A DNA stretch of 64,000 nucleotides from Meandrina meandrites (Eukaryota > Cnidaria > Anthozoa > Scleractinia > Meandrinidae): positions 33,744,750 to 33,808,749 of the forward strand of contig OY855905.1 in assembly GCA_963693305.1 (NCBI GenBank), written 5' to 3'. This document shows, one piece after another, positions 46,201 to 57,790 of the stretch (positions within the stretch are counted from its first letter, which is position 1; each line of letters starts with the position of its first letter). Both the position numbers and the translations under genes were made by a program. The notes under the pieces were generated by a model that saw only the letters and a list, made by a program, of their open reading frames with translations, had not been told where the DNA came from and searched no databases.

Positions 46201-47817
46201 CAATCAGGTACGCATTATTACAAATGTCATATTATAGATTCAAGTCAAAACAAGTTTTGAAAATTCACACTCGAAATCTTTGTTCAATGTGGAACAAAGA
46301 AAAACAAAGGATCAAAGAGAGCATGGGACAAAGGGATTAGTTGTATTGCCATCGAAATGTTCCCTTTTATGCCTCTCCACAATTTTCACATTATCGTCTT
46401 GAAATTTGATAGCAGACGCTCATTTATTCTTTCACGATCTAACATTTTACAAGAGGATGCATTTTCAATTAATTTTGGCAGTATTGCAGCATAATTATTA
46501 TTATTTTTTTTAAAATCCTTTCTTGAAATAAAACTGAAAGGCTTTATAGTTACCCAGAAAATAATTTCTTTTCCTTCGATAATTTTACTCTGCTCTTGTA
46601 AATGTCTTATCGAGGCCAGGTGTTCAGATACAAAGAATAATAGCTCCTTAATTATGGTCAGAAACCGCCAGATAGAAGAATCCCACAAAACAATTTATCC
46701 CGTTGATATCCATGTTAACCGAGTGTGCTGTAGGTTAAGACTCCATGGCGAGTAAACGATCATTAGTGAGAATGGTCAACGGAAAAAAAAGTTATTTTGT
46801 TCAGGCAAATGGGCATTGTCAATCACGAATCGATCAGAAAATGAAATGAAAATATCAACAATTATGAAAGAAAACGGAGAACGATTTATATCCTAAATAA
46901 ACGAAAGCGCAGTTCTTCATTTTGTCGCTAAACCGATGGTCAAATAAAGAATTAGAATTCATGTTTGGCTAGGATTTGAGATATTAACACCGGATTGTTC
47001 GATGTTTGGGATAAAACTCGTAAACAGTTCGTACTTTTGTTTGTACCATGGGTATCAATTTGTACAAGCGAAAATAAAAAAAAGAAAGATAATAAAAGAC
47101 ATTCAGCGTTTATTTACTTACGTCGTACGCCCCAGCTTTGATCTGACTGTACAATTTCTGCTGATCTTCGTCCCAAAACGGTGGATAGCCGACCAAAAGA
47201 ATGTAAAGAATAACCCCACAGGCCCACAAATCTACAGCTTTGTTGTAAGGTTCCTTCTTCAAGACCTCTGGAGACAAGTACCCCGGCGTCCCGGCGAAAC
47301 CGAACCACCCCAGTTTGTCGTTGTCGATTTCGATGGCCAGTCCAAAGTCGGCAAGCTTACATATAGCCGACTTTTCTTTGCTGGAAAGAAGAAGATTTTC
47401 GGGTTTGAGGTCTCTGTGTACGATATTGTTCTCGTGGCAGTGCTGGACACTCTGCAACACTTGCTGTATGCAGTGGGAAGCGTCCGCCTCGCTGTAATAT
47501 TCCCGAGCCACAATCTCCTCGAAAAGTTCTCCGCCAGTGACTAGATCAAAGACTAAGTAATAGAAACCTTCTTCTAGGATGCTAGAGTGAAGACGAACGA
47601 TATTTGGGTGTTTGAGGCCCCGGCATATCCGAGCTTCTCGCTCAACCTTCTGTATGTCGCGAGAGGTCATCTTTCGCGTGTCGAGAATTTTCACCGCAAA
47701 TTCGACTTTTCCTTCCTTTAGGACACATTTGCGAACTATACTAAAGGCGCCTCTTCCAAGCTCTTCCTTGATATCATACATATCGTGAAAGGGTCTCGCC
47801 TGAGCCGCCATTCTCAT
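40285..47817 (-). CDS. Calcium/calmodulin-dependent protein kinase II, three coding exons
   Basis: Coding exons on the minus strand are 47122-47817, 43033-43155 and 40285-40911, with GT-AG junctions in phase 0, giving 481 residues. The first exon holds most of the kinase: [10 protein letters not shown] glycine loop, AVK lysine, HRDLKPEN catalytic loop, DFG, and GTPGYLSPE. The second exon finishes the C-lobe. The third carries the autoregulatory segment [20 protein letters not shown], keeping the Thr equivalent to Thr286 (autonomy) and the ILTT pair equivalent to Thr305/306. It continues through a very short linker and the hub domain ([19 protein letters not shown]) that assembles holoenzymes. 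The enzyme phosphorylates Ser/Thr targets in response to Ca2+/calmodulin in the cytosol. Three exons is far fewer than in vertebrates. The start is the first of two close Mets ([10 protein letters not shown]). Confidence 0.95.
43209..43255. repeat. Hairpin made of an inverted SINE-tail piece
   Basis: Arms ACACAGGCATACTCGG and its near complement CCAAGTATACCTGTGT flank an A-rich loop. The right arm plus the following CACAGACTGAAAAATCACCATT resembles the 3' part of the SINE at 43399. It lies in a CaMKII region just upstream of exon 2 (minus strand). Confidence 0.6.
43399..43540 (+). mobile_element. tRNA-derived SINE
   Basis: CTGTATCTCAGTGGTAGAGC resembles a tRNA 5' end with box A, and GCTTCAACTCC about 40 bases on is a box B. 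The body TGTCACTGTCTGAAAAATTG follows, ending near ATCATGATAATAAAA. It is not a real tRNA gene: the anticodon arm does not fold and the acceptor arm is missing. It lies in the first CaMKII intron (upstream of exon 2). Confidence 0.7.
43680..43830. repeat. Dispersed repeat shared with 31120-31285
   Basis: Both places read AACAGGCAAGATAGG-type and AGGTAGCCAATCACAAA blocks followed by CATCTTGCCCAC and TGGGGC. The copies are diverged. Palindromic CATCTTGCC/GGCAAGATG content suggests a MITE. Confidence 0.65.
44177..44345. repeat. C-rich tract with partial MITE
   Basis: TACCGTAAATTGCCACCTAT and later GGCTTATAAGCAG resemble the ends of the TA-flanked MITE family at 16657 and 25538. A run of ~35 C-rich bases (44202-44236) lies just inside the left end. 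Low-complexity tracts here may be assembly-sensitive. Confidence 0.5.
45539..45640. repeat. Nested hairpin (MITE-like)
   Basis: An inner palindrome AAAGGCGAGAGG/CCTCTCGCCTTT spans 45574-45605 with a short loop, and outer GAGCAGGCT/AGCCTGCT pairs lie at about 45539 and 45629. It is noncoding and lies within the first CaMKII intron. Confidence 0.65.
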
Positions 47818-50207
47818 AGCTTCTTGGTCTGGTGATCTTTCGATTCCAAATGGCTTCCAGCTAAAGAGAAGGGCCTGGGATGAAGTGTCGACCTTCCCGG
47901 AAATGAAATGACCAAATTACTTCCGCTGTGTTTACAAAGGCGCACGAAGCACTTAGGTAACGTAACGTAAATAATTAAATATCCCCCGTTATTTAAAAAC
48001 ATTGAGGTCAATAACTGGTTGGGGCAAAGAAGCAGACCTTTAGTTTTCCAAATATGTTGTTGCGTCAAAAAAAAAATCAGCCAAGTGCAAGAACGAAATT
48101 TCTTCATCTCGTCTCCGATCTTTTTTCAAAAGGCGCTATGCTCTTGGGTGTGTGTGCTTCGGTGTGTGTTTTTCACGGCAGAACTATTTGTGCAAAAACT
48201 TTTTTCTTTAGAGAGCCTTCTTCAAATATTTTACCCGTCTAATAATCAACTCTGATCCAAAATAAGAGACCCTCCCGACAAACAAAAGTATAATTCACAC
48301 CACACGTTCAGGCTGCACAAAGGATACGATGTAATACTATATTGAGGAGGCTTTCGCATCACAATATTAACAAATGCAACTCGCCCTTTCTCCCGGAAGG
48401 TTTTTCCTTAGGTTTTGCTCTTTTGAGCACTCAAGTTAATGCTGTGTTGGGCAAAAGCGTCTGTAAAACGGAAATACGTGACAAAGATGCGACACAGCGC
48501 TTAAGTTCATATATTCTTCAAATAAAATTGTTGGAAAATTATTTCCTGACATTCAATATGATAATTTTACACTTGTCCAAACTTTCTAATTAATTTAATG
48601 AATTATGTAAATTAAATTGGAAAACATATGTTTTAAAAATGAATACTGTGTGCTTTTGTCAAATGTTCTGATGTCTCGAAAGATGAAATAGACAAATTAG
48701 TCCTTTAAGTCTTTTTGAACTTTGGGCTGTGGCATCGATCTGGGAGGCCTAAAAAACGAATCGCTGATTAAAACAAGATCAATCGTTCATCGCGACAACA
48801 GACTTCTTTTAACCATATAATATTCAAAGCGTTGATTAAACAAGCCGAGTGTCAAAATGCAATTCCGGTTCATCTATCTAGTGGATCCTCTTGACTTGTT
48901 TCTGAGTTGAGCGGCCTGATTCGAGCGGCTGAGCTCAAGAAAATGACTGCGGCCGATATTGCTGACAATGCATAAAGAATAGTGAATAATCTCGTACCCA
49001 GATCTCGCCCTCGCCACGTCTCACCTCTGGTATACCCTGTAAGCCTTTTGCAAAAGCTCCCGAGGGCTTATTTTAAATCATATTTCATATTGACTGAGGT
49101 ATATAATAAATTAAGGTAAAAGGTAAGGTAAAGTCTGCATACGAGCCAAGTGGCCCATCAGGCCGGTGCTTATCCCCGGTTTCCGTAGCATTTCTACTCC
49201 CCCCTGGATGGGATGCTAGTCCATCGCAGGGTTACCCCCAGCAGTAAATTCGCCGGTACCCATTTATACACCTGGGTGGAGAGAGGCACTATGAGAGTAA
49301 AGTGTCTTGCCCAAGAACACAACGCAGTGCCCCGGCCAGGGCTCGAACCCGAACCGCCCGATCCGGAGTCCAGCGCACTAACCATTAGGCTACCGCCAAC
49401 AACAATTATAAGTACATGTGGGGGATGAATGCCTTTATTGCGTTTTCATGCAACATGCGAACTCTAAAATTAAAACCTCAATAAACAGTTTACGTTTTCC
49501 GCTGCCGTCAATCATCTACGCGGACTTCTCGCAATCGTTAGTTGGGTTTTGAACTTCAGAGTTCGCATGTTATTGAAATGCCAGGTTTCCTCACTGGTGC
49601 CTTGTTCATAAATTGTCACGATTTACCTGGGGGGTGGGGGGGGGGGGGGTGGGTGGGTGGGTGGCTCAATATACGGAAGGGGCTTGTTGAGAAATTGAAC
49701 TTTCATACGGTGGGCTTTTTAGATGGCGGGGGGGGGGGGGGGGGGCTAAAAAAGCGGGGGATTTTAAAATAGGGCCTTAACGATAAGTTTTAATTCGTAA
49801 TTAACTCCCATTAAGACGAACAAGTTATCGTGAACTTTTTCAAACATTTTCAAACTCTTCGAATTAATTTTATATGGGTTATTTTCTTGTTTACTTTTTA
49901 TTTTCGTGTATCTCTACCAATTTTATTCAGTAACAATCTTTTTCAAAAGAAGAAGATTTATAAACGTACTTTCGGACTAGACTATGAACATTTTTAAAAC
50001 GGATTATGATAATAATGAAAAATTCTCTCACACCCACGATGATTGGTTGCTCGACCTGATCTGACCCGAGTCTATTCTGATCTGATGCGAATGACTGACT
50101 CTTGCATAATCAGTTCACATCACAACATTCCACGGTTTGCCAAGATCAAGCCACGAAACGTGTAGCGTCGTAAACAGAATTTGGGCTCATCACCATCCCT
50201 TCCCATC
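47818..50207. other. Divergent intergenic interval between CaMKII and the first small membrane protein gene
   Basis: Both genes are transcribed away from this interval, so both promoters should lie here. It contains a SINE (49113-49405) and two long G runs (about 49630-49660 and 49729-49746). The 47820-48340 part upstream of CaMKII shows no recognisable element beyond AT-rich blocks. Confidence 0.5.
49113..49405 (-). mobile_element. tRNA-derived SINE with conserved body
   Basis: On the minus strand it starts with a tRNA-like head: box A TGGTTAGTGCG (49374-49384) and box B GGGTTCGAGCC (49340-49350), the internal RNA polymerase III promoter. A body with CCCATCCAGGGGGGAGTAG and ACCGGCCTGATGGGCCACTT follows, and a tail of TTACCTTACC repeats ends the element (plus strand GGTAAAGGTAAGGTAA-like). 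The body resembles widely shared SINE domains of marine invertebrates; I cannot name the family with certainty. Confidence 0.85.
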
Positions 50208-50357
50208 ATGGTCGATTCAACCGCCGCTATTGCCATTTGCAGTGTCGTGTTTGGACTGTTTATTATTGGCTGGATTGGAAGTATGTGTTACTTCAGGACG
50301 CCGTGCAAAGACATCGAGAAAGAAACGCATTATGTCGAAGAGGGAAACCTCGATTAG
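50208..50357 (+). CDS. Small single-pass membrane protein, 49 aa
   Basis: The protein starts MVDSTAAIAICSVVFGLFII, has one hydrophobic helix (about residues 7-27) and a short acidic tail ending EEGNLD. Its Cys/Tyr after the helix and the KDIEKE stretch form a short cytosolic or lumenal tail. Family unknown. There is no separate signal peptide; the helix itself would be the signal anchor. At 49 residues it is easily missed. It may also be part of a longer spliced transcript, since CAAGGTACG downstream (about 50393) could be a donor. Confidence 0.5.
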   Translation: MVDSTAAIAICSVVFGLFIIGWIGSMCYFRTPCKDIEKETHYVEEGNLD

Positions 50358-51177
50358 AAGGAAAGAGGATCTTGAAAACAGTCATGTTAGCAAGGTACGT
50401 TTCAATTTAAAGTGGGAGTTTAGAGGGGCTCTCAAAGGAATCGTGGCATGTATATATATATATATATCGTAAATGAATAATTAAACGAAATCTGCAGGAG
50501 TAAAAGTTCTTTATTTATGAAAGGTTCACGAATGTTGACAATGTGCCTTGCTATCTAAAATGCATTCATTGCCGATTGACGTTTGTTCCTTGTCACTCTT
50601 CTGACTCGTCAACGCTTATGTATTCTTGCTTTCTTCATTAGAGAAACAACTTAATGGGTGTGAAGTTGGCATGATTAATAAATTAGTAAATTATATGTAA
50701 ATTTCTCTCTCCGGAGTGTTTTTCAATATCCTGAAGAAACTCTTTTCCTTTCTAATGTTCTGTTCTTGTTTTTACGCGCGGCCGGAAACCAACATTTTCC
50801 TTTTGGTTTTGCTGGCAAACTAGAAGATTTTTACAGCAAAACGAGCTACTTACCAATTCATAATTAAAGACACAACACAATCGTGGCGTTGGAACGTTTT
50901 CACAATACATAATTTGTTGAAAATGGGTATGACATGAACAAGGAATTGAACACGGAAAGTGATAAAGTCGAGACGTATCATCCGCCGCGTAAAGTTTCAT
51001 GCAGTTTCATGCAATACCAGTAAATTCACGCTTATACGAATCTGCTAAAACAAAGTGCTCCACGCTCTGGTTAATCTTGTCAACTGAATGGAATAAGTTT
51101 GTAACTGCACAGTAGCACGGTTCCTAGTAGTGCGCGACAGTCACGATATCAAAAGGTCAAACGCCTACGCTTTATAT

Positions 51178-51345
51178 ATGGAGCGCAACGGACCTTCCAC
51201 AAGAGACAGGCTTGGTGAGCCACTGTATACTGGTCTCCAGGGAAACCTGCGCAGTGTCTTCCTTGCCTTCCTGATCACTCCTTTATTAGGATACTACATC
51301 ATCGAAAAGCCTCTTTTTCCAGTTTCGTTGTACAGATACATATAA
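51178..51345 (+). CDS. Possible small membrane protein, 55 aa
   Basis: The frame starts MERNGPSTRDRLGEPLYTGL and continues into a hydrophobic stretch SVFLAFLITPLLGYYII, ending SLYRYI. A single membrane segment and a polar N-terminus resemble the neighbouring small proteins in architecture, not sequence. It could be the last exon of a longer gene or a chance frame. No upstream exon was identified. Confidence 0.35.
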   Translation: MERNGPSTRDRLGEPLYTGLQGNLRSVFLAFLITPLLGYYIIEKPLFPVSLYRYI

Positions 51346-51736
51346 TCAAACATGTACGAAGAAGGAAACAGTTGAAATCAAATAAACAGCACTTCTTATT
51401 TTCCATTACGGTCATACACCGACAACGGGGACGGCAAGACCGGGAAAAGACTGGGGAGACGACGCGATTATGACGGTTTTCAAAGGGCGCGCGGTTTGCT
51501 GGTGCTCGTTGCTAGTTAACATTTTGGGCTCAAAGTAAGTCAATACGGAATGTTGAAAGCGTGGAACAGACTGACGTATAAGCAAGCCCTGTTAAATCTT
51601 TCACCACCAGCAATGGCGTTTCGCGGCAATAGTGGCTGGAAAGGCTGGTTTTTATCACACCAGTATAACCATAAGCACAGGCATAAACACCAGTGCATCG
51701 GACGAATGAACACACGTATTCATGCTCGTTCGTCTT

Positions 51737-51813
51737 AATACACTCTTTTTTTGTAAGAATATATTTTATAAAAATATCGAGGCTGAAATTTGCGAAATTT
51801 GAAGAATAAACCA

Positions 51814-51848
<35 letters not shown>

Positions 51849-52225
51849 GTTAAAAATTTGAAAATACAATAATATTTATAACATATGTTTTAAACTCGGC
51901 TAAACCGTATACAATGCTTGAGTTCCTTTCTCTAAACTACAAAACTAGCCAATGAAAAGATAAAAACCTGCATTAGGACCCACTAGCCAAATGTTCGATG
52001 CTAACGACAGTTCGATGAACGGTACATAGAACACATATGTATAGTTTGCAGATGGTATACAGATCCAGACACCAACCTATCCTAAAATATTCTAAATTGG
52101 AGATGTCGTAAGTAATAATCTAAGAATATTCACAAGAATATTTTCAGCCTAAAATCAGCAAAAAAAATAAGAATATTCAGCCTGGACCGAAAAAAAAAAC
52201 ATTCTTATATAAAAAAGAGTGTATT
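51737..52225. mobile_element. MITE with AATACACTCTTTTTT ends
   Basis: AATACACTCTTTTTTTGTAA at the left is mirrored in reverse complement by AATACACTCTTTTTTATATA at the right, ~490 bp apart, and both continue to TAAGAAT. The interior is AT-rich and repeats AAGAATATT and TTCAGCCT. No target duplication is clear. Confidence 0.7.
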
Positions 52226-52888
52226 CACTTATGCTTTACAGCGCGTTAAATCTTTGGACTTTGTCCGACAAATGCCTACCATGCCAAGTGAAACAAGCCT
52301 TTTTGCCGGAAAATCCAGATTACCTACAAGAAAGCTTTCAGTAAGGCATACAGCGGTAGAACCACTCTAATATTTGTGGTTCATTAATTCTGCCAGTTTA
52401 TAATAATCTCGTCCCAAAGACCGCGATTCTTCTGGTCAGCACCAGACCGCTGGTCGATGGAGGCTGCAGTTTGTTCGCCTTCATTCTCGATTTTCTTGAT
52501 TGCGCAATGCAGTCATGCGCACAAAAGAAGAAGTTTTGGTTGAAGAATTATTCGTCTTTTTGCCATTATTGAAAATGTGATATATATACTAAAAGATCCT
52601 TGGAGTGTGATTATAAAGATCACCTTGAACCATGCAACACAAGCAAACGCTTCTATTTGTTTGTCCAGGTCTCAGTTCAAAAGATGTTTATATGTCAATA
52701 CAATTGATGCTAATTAGCGGTTTTGTACTTCAGGCATCATTGGTCCGAACAACACTGAAGTAAAGTTATGAAATTTAATGAGATCGACAAACTCATGCAA
52801 AATTCATAAATTATAAGAAACCTTTCCGTCGTGTCCTCCTGCATTTGGCCGGCATTTGTTAGGAGACGACAAGCAACAGTATAAACGG

Positions 52889-53110
52889 ATGGCAGTGGAC
52901 AAAACAACAGCTATAGTAGTATCAGCCATTTTATTCGCCGCTCTTGTCCTAATCTGGATTTTATCCCTGATATTTTGCAAATGCCGCTCACCGAGTAGTG
53001 ACACAACGGGTCGTTCAAATCGACGTTTCACTCCCGAAGAAGAACGAATGATACGGCAAAATTCCGAAAGGAGAGCAAAGCAGTACAAAGATGGCTCCGT
53101 GGCTCTGTGA
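52889..53110 (+). CDS. Small single-pass membrane protein, 73 aa
   Basis: Starting at the ATG of MAVDKTT gives a hydrophobic helix at about residues 9-31 (IVVSAILFAALVLIWILSLI), then Cys-Lys-Cys, and a polar basic tail with TPEEERMIRQNSERR. An in-frame upstream Met at 52856 would add 11 residues. The composition (dense charged tail, clean helix, stop in GC-rich coding-like sequence) supports a real gene. Family unknown. The architecture matches the proteins at 50208 and 63784. Confidence 0.6.
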   Translation: MAVDKTTAIVVSAILFAALVLIWILSLIFCKCRSPSSDTTGRSNRRFTPEEERMIRQNSERRAKQYKDGSVAL

Positions 53111-54455
53111 TTATTACAAAATTCATTGAAAAGACGGCCATAGTAAGTATTTGTTAATCTTTTTAGTTCGACGGCTTCAATGTGCGATAAATTTAAGTGG
53201 CGAACAATCAGAGGTACCCAACGGAACCGCTCCACAAAATATCCGCTCTGCAAGTTGAACTTGAACTGGCTGGCAAATTTAGGAATAAGATCCAGCGCTT
53301 GCTGGGACGGTTTTCCTTGGAGAAAATTTGCTGGGATTTTATAAAATATCGATTGTACCTGGGAGAAATGAACCAAAATCCTTTTGCTGGCTAAGAAGAA
53401 AACGACGCGCGGACAAACGAGAATTTAATAACTGACTAACTTGCATTTGTAAACAATAAAAAGTAATTGTTAACTTTATTTCTATTGTTTTTCTGCTGTC
53501 ACATGAAGAGGCAAAACAGATCTGTTTCCTTTTCTGTATGTAATACGAGCATATGAACGATTTAGAGTCAGTTGAACAGCGCGCTCGGCCCAAAGCGAAT
53601 GTGTGGCTTTCTACCCAGCGTTTTATGGAATAACTACGCAGAGGATAACCAGCTTGACCGAAAAAGTTCTTGGTGAGTATCGAGTGGTCCCTTTTCTCTG
53701 TCGATTAAGAAGCCTTGAGCAGTTTGAGCGGCGTTTGATGTAAATATCGTGTTCAACTTTTCAGCTGGCCGGGACGATGGGATGTAAAAAACACGCGTTA
53801 TTCAAGGTCATTCAGGTGGTGTATTACGGTATATTTTAAAGCAGCTGCCTCAAATTGTAAGTACAGTGTAAATAGTCTTTTGTGTAGTTCTCACCTGCAT
53901 GAAAATAATACCATTCGACGAGGTTTTCGTTAGCTGGAGGACACCATTCATGAACACGTATTTTCATTGTTCCGGCGCTAAATCCGAACGAAACAAAATC
54001 GGAAATGAAAAGAGACCATTCATTCGACCTCGAAAAGATATTAGCAGATCATTTTGATCCATAAGGCATTGACCTTATATAATTACAAAAATAGATCAAC
54101 GAATAAAAGCCCGCATTTTATTTTGCAACTGTAACGGTAAACGGACGGCACAGTTTTAAGATTTAAATTTAGGCGCGCGTGTGCTAGATAACGTCTGGAT
54201 CACTTCTGGATCTGTTTCTTGATGCACGTAACCTTTCATAATGGTCTTTGTGTCAGTTACTTTCTGGCAAAGTATAATCTTGTGTTCAGGTCAGAAGGGC
54301 CCGAGAGACGTTAAAACTATAAGCATGATAAGGAGTCGAGAAAACGATCCCACGAACAATTGTCTAAACATGATCGGATATCTGGCAATTAATTATTTAT
54401 TTCCGGTTTCGTAAATCATTTTTTACAACATGATTTTCATGTTGCTTCTGCCAGA
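53111..54455. other. Interval between a small membrane gene and the satellite array
   Basis: No gene or repeat is recognised. Frames on both strands are short. Confidence 0.5.
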
Positions 54456-56915
54456 AACATTTTTTGTGATTCATACTCCGATGAGAAACACAATAATTGC
54501 AGTTTGTTCAATTTATTTCCCTTTGAAGCATTTTCAGCCAAATGGTTCGTTCATTTCCGTTTTCTGAACATCCCCATGACGGGACTGGTATAATCGAATT
54601 GCCTAAGTATTTTGTGCTTGTCGCCATGGTTGCAGAATACCGCTCATGTGAGCAGTGCTTGCATTGGTTTTTGTGACTCATACTCCGATGAGAAACAAAA
54701 TAATTATGGCCGTTAGTTTAAAGATTTTTCTAAAACATCAACAACAAAGATGTGAAGAACTTTCGAAGTTGTTTCGATGCGATAATTATTTTGTGCTTGT
54801 CGCCATGGTTGCAGAATACCGCTCATGTGAGCAGTGCTTGCATTGGTTTTTGTGACTCATACTCCGATGAGAAACAAAATAATTATGGCCGTTAGTTTAA
54901 AGATTTTTCTAAAACATCAACAACAAAGATGAGAAGAACTTTCGAAGTCGTTTCGATGCGGTAATTATTTTGTGCTTGTCGCCATGGTTGCAGAATACCG
55001 CTCATGTGAGCAGTGCTTGCATTGGTTTTTGTGACTCATACTCCGATGAGAAACAAAATAATTATGGCCGTTAGTTTAAAGATTTTTCTAAAACATCAAC
55101 AACAAAGATGCGAAGAACTTTCGAAGTCGTTTCGATGCGATAATTATTTTGTGCTTGTCGCCATGGTTGCAGAATACCGCTCATGTGAGCAGTGCTTGCA
55201 TTGGTTTTTGTGACTCATACTCCGATGAGAAACAAAATAATTATGGCCGTTAGTTTAAAGATTTTTCTAAAACATCAACAACAAAGATGCGAAGAACTTT
55301 CGAAGTCGTTTCGATGCGATAATTATTTTGTGCTTGTCGCCATGGTTGCAGAATACCGCTCATGTGAGCAGTGCTTGCATTGGTTTTTGTGACTCATACT
55401 CCGATGAGAAACAAAATAATTATGGCCGTTAGTTTTAAGATTTTTCTAAAACATCAACAACAAAGATGTGAAGAACTTTCGAAGTTGTTTCGATGCGATA
55501 ATTATTTTGTGCTTGTCGCCATGGTTGCAGAATACCGCTCATGTGAGCAGTGCTTGCATTGGTTTTTGTGACTCATACTCCGATGAGAAACAAAATAATT
55601 ATGGCCGTTAGTTTTAAGATTTTTCTAAAACATCAACAACAAAGATGAGAAGAACTTTCGAAGTCGTTTCGATGCGGTAATTATTTTGTGCTTGTCGCCA
55701 TGGTTGCAGAATACCGCTCATGTGAGCAGTGCTTGCATTGGTTTTTGTGACTCATACTCCGATGAGAAACAAAATAATTATGGCCGTTAGTTTAAAGATT
55801 TTTCTAAAACATCAACAACAAAGATGAGAAGAACTTTCGAAGTCGTTTCGATGCGATAATTATTTTGTGCTTGTCGCCATGGTTGCAGAATACCGCTCAT
55901 GTGAGCAGTGCTTGCATTGGTTTTTGTGACTCATACTCCGATGAGAAACAAAATAATTATGGCCGTTAGTTTTAAGATTTTTCTAAAACATCAACAACAA
56001 AGATGCGAAGAACTTTCGAAGTCGTTTCGACGCGATAATTATTTTGTGCTTGTCGCCATGGTTGCAGAATACCGCTCATGTGAGCAGTGCTTGCATTGAT
56101 TTTTGTGACTCATACTCCGATGAGAAACAAAATAATTATGGCCGTTAGTTTTAAGATTTTTCTAAAACATCAACAACAAAGATGAGAAGAACTTTCGAAG
56201 TCGTTTCGATGCGATAATTATTTTGTGCTTGTCGCCATGGTTGCAGAATACCGCTCATGTGAGCAGTGCTTGCATTGGTTTTTGTGACTCATACTCCGAT
56301 GAGAAACAAAATAATTATGGCCGTTAGTTTTAAGATTTTTCTAAAACATCAACAACAAAGATGAGAAGATTTTTCGTAGTCGTTTCGACGCGATAATTAT
56401 TTTGTGCTTGTCGCCATGGTTGCAGAATACCGCTCATGTGAGCAGTGCTTGCATTGGTTTTTGTGACTCATACTCCGATGAGAAACAAAATAATTATGGC
56501 CGTTAGTTTAAAGATTTTTCTAACACATCAACAACAAAGATGCGAAGAACTTTCGAAGTCGTTTCGACGCGATAATTATTTTGTGCTTGTCGCCATGGTT
56601 GCAGAATACCGCTCACGTGAGCAGTGCTTGCATTGGTTTTTGTGACTCATACTAACTCCGATGAGAAACAAAATAATTATGGCCGTTAGTTTTAAGATTT
56701 TTCTAAAACATCAACAACAAAGATGCGAAGAACTTTCGAAGTCGTTTCGACGCGATAATTATTTTGTGCTTGTCGCCATGGTTGCAGAATACCGCTCATG
56801 TGAGCAGTGCTTGCATTGGTTTTTGTGACTCATACTCCGATGAGAAACATAATAATTATGGCCGTTAGTTTTAAGATTTTTCCAAAATATCAACAACAAA
56901 AATGACAATCATTCT
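54456..56915. repeat. 179-bp satellite array, about 13 copies
   Basis: Near-identical units follow one another every 179 bp, with diverged copies at both ends (about 54456-54610 and 56860-56915) and a small insertion in one late unit. Each unit contains TGTGACTCATACTCCGATGA, a 13-bp inverted repeat ACAAAATAATTAT/ATAATTATTTTGT about 80 bases apart, and the palindrome GCTCATGTGAGC. The 66-codon frames in the units are by-products, since 179 is not a multiple of three and each ends in the next unit. The homogeneity suggests recent amplification. Confidence 0.95.
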
Positions 56916-57020
56916 CGGATTTGGTTCGCCATAATAGAAGTATCATACATTCAAAAGTGAAGTAAAACAAAGCAATCAATTTAATACTGTGTCCTTGTCG
57001 CCATCGCCTCCGTTCATCCT

Positions 57021-57180
57021 ATAGACTGTGCCTTGCTGGCATTTGAACATCTAATTGTGCCGTCCGTCCAATGACTGTACCTCGCTGGCATTTTTAAGCT
57101 TCTAACTGTGTCGTTCACCAAAAAGACTGTACTTTGCCTATATGTACTTGAAACATCTAAACGTACTATCCATGCAATAG
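57021..57180. repeat. Three-copy tandem repeat, about 50-57 bp unit
   Basis: Each unit reads GACTGT, then GC or CT with CTGGCATTT, then CATCTAA or CTTCTAA, then a GT-rich part. The copies are diverged. Confidence 0.65.
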
Positions 57181-57600
57181 ATTCTGGAAGAAAAATCATC
57201 TTACACCGCGATGTTGGCCTTTCACATCCCGTCCATCAATAGAATTAATGGTTAAATTATGTCTTTTATATTGATGATATAAATGGCATTTACATCTGAA
57301 AAGACAATGAGTTCTAAAAATGTTTTGTTTAGAATTCAACCTGTTTAGCTGACATTTTGTTCTATAAAAAAATCGACAAAAGGATTTGTGCTGAAATAGT
57401 TCAACTGAGCTGCATTCGCGTTCAGATTTATTGATGTGTTCATCAGTTTTAATCTTGAGGTAAGTGACAAGTCATTTTTAGTTATAAAGTAAACAAAGTA
57501 TTTTGTCTTAGACAGAAACAAGTAAAAAAACACTATTTTCATAAAGAAATTTTCCGGAATTGTCTGTTTAAGGGCACAAACCACTTTTTTCGAGTAAAAC

Positions 57601-57790
57601 TACTGGCTGGCAAAAGAGGACAGAAAATTAACATACCTTGCAGAAAAAGGTGAATAAATGTTCCTGGCTGGGAAACCAGGACAAAAACAAACATTGCTGG
57701 CAAAAAAGGGTAAACAAATGTTCCTGGCTGGGAAAAAGTCAGAACATTATGGATGCTGGCTGGCGAAAACGGCTATTAAATAATTGCTAG
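57601..57790. repeat. Diverged tandem repeat with CTGGCTGG core
   Basis: AAATGTTCCTGGCTGGGAAA occurs twice, and TGCTGGCAAAA or CTGGCTGGCAAAA occurs several times, within ~190 bp. No coding potential is seen. Confidence 0.65.

Noticed and set aside
47002..47544. 180-codon plus-strand frame over the CaMKII kinase exon
   Set aside because: It is the antisense of conserved kinase sequence.
49330..49400. tRNA gene on the minus strand
   Set aside because: The tRNA-like part is the head of a SINE with a conserved body and tail.
54655..56645. Repeated 66-codon plus-strand frames in the satellite
   Set aside because: They recur because the satellite unit recurs; each ends within the next unit, and no splice or promoter signal supports translation.
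54456..56915. Hammerhead ribozyme (retrozyme) in the satellite, suggested by CCGATGAGAAAC
   Set aside because: There is no stem II between the GATGA and GAAAC parts and no suitable cleavage triplet and stem pairing was found on either strand.
54456..56915. CRISPR-like array
   Set aside because: Units are contiguous without variable spacers, and the genome is eukaryotic.
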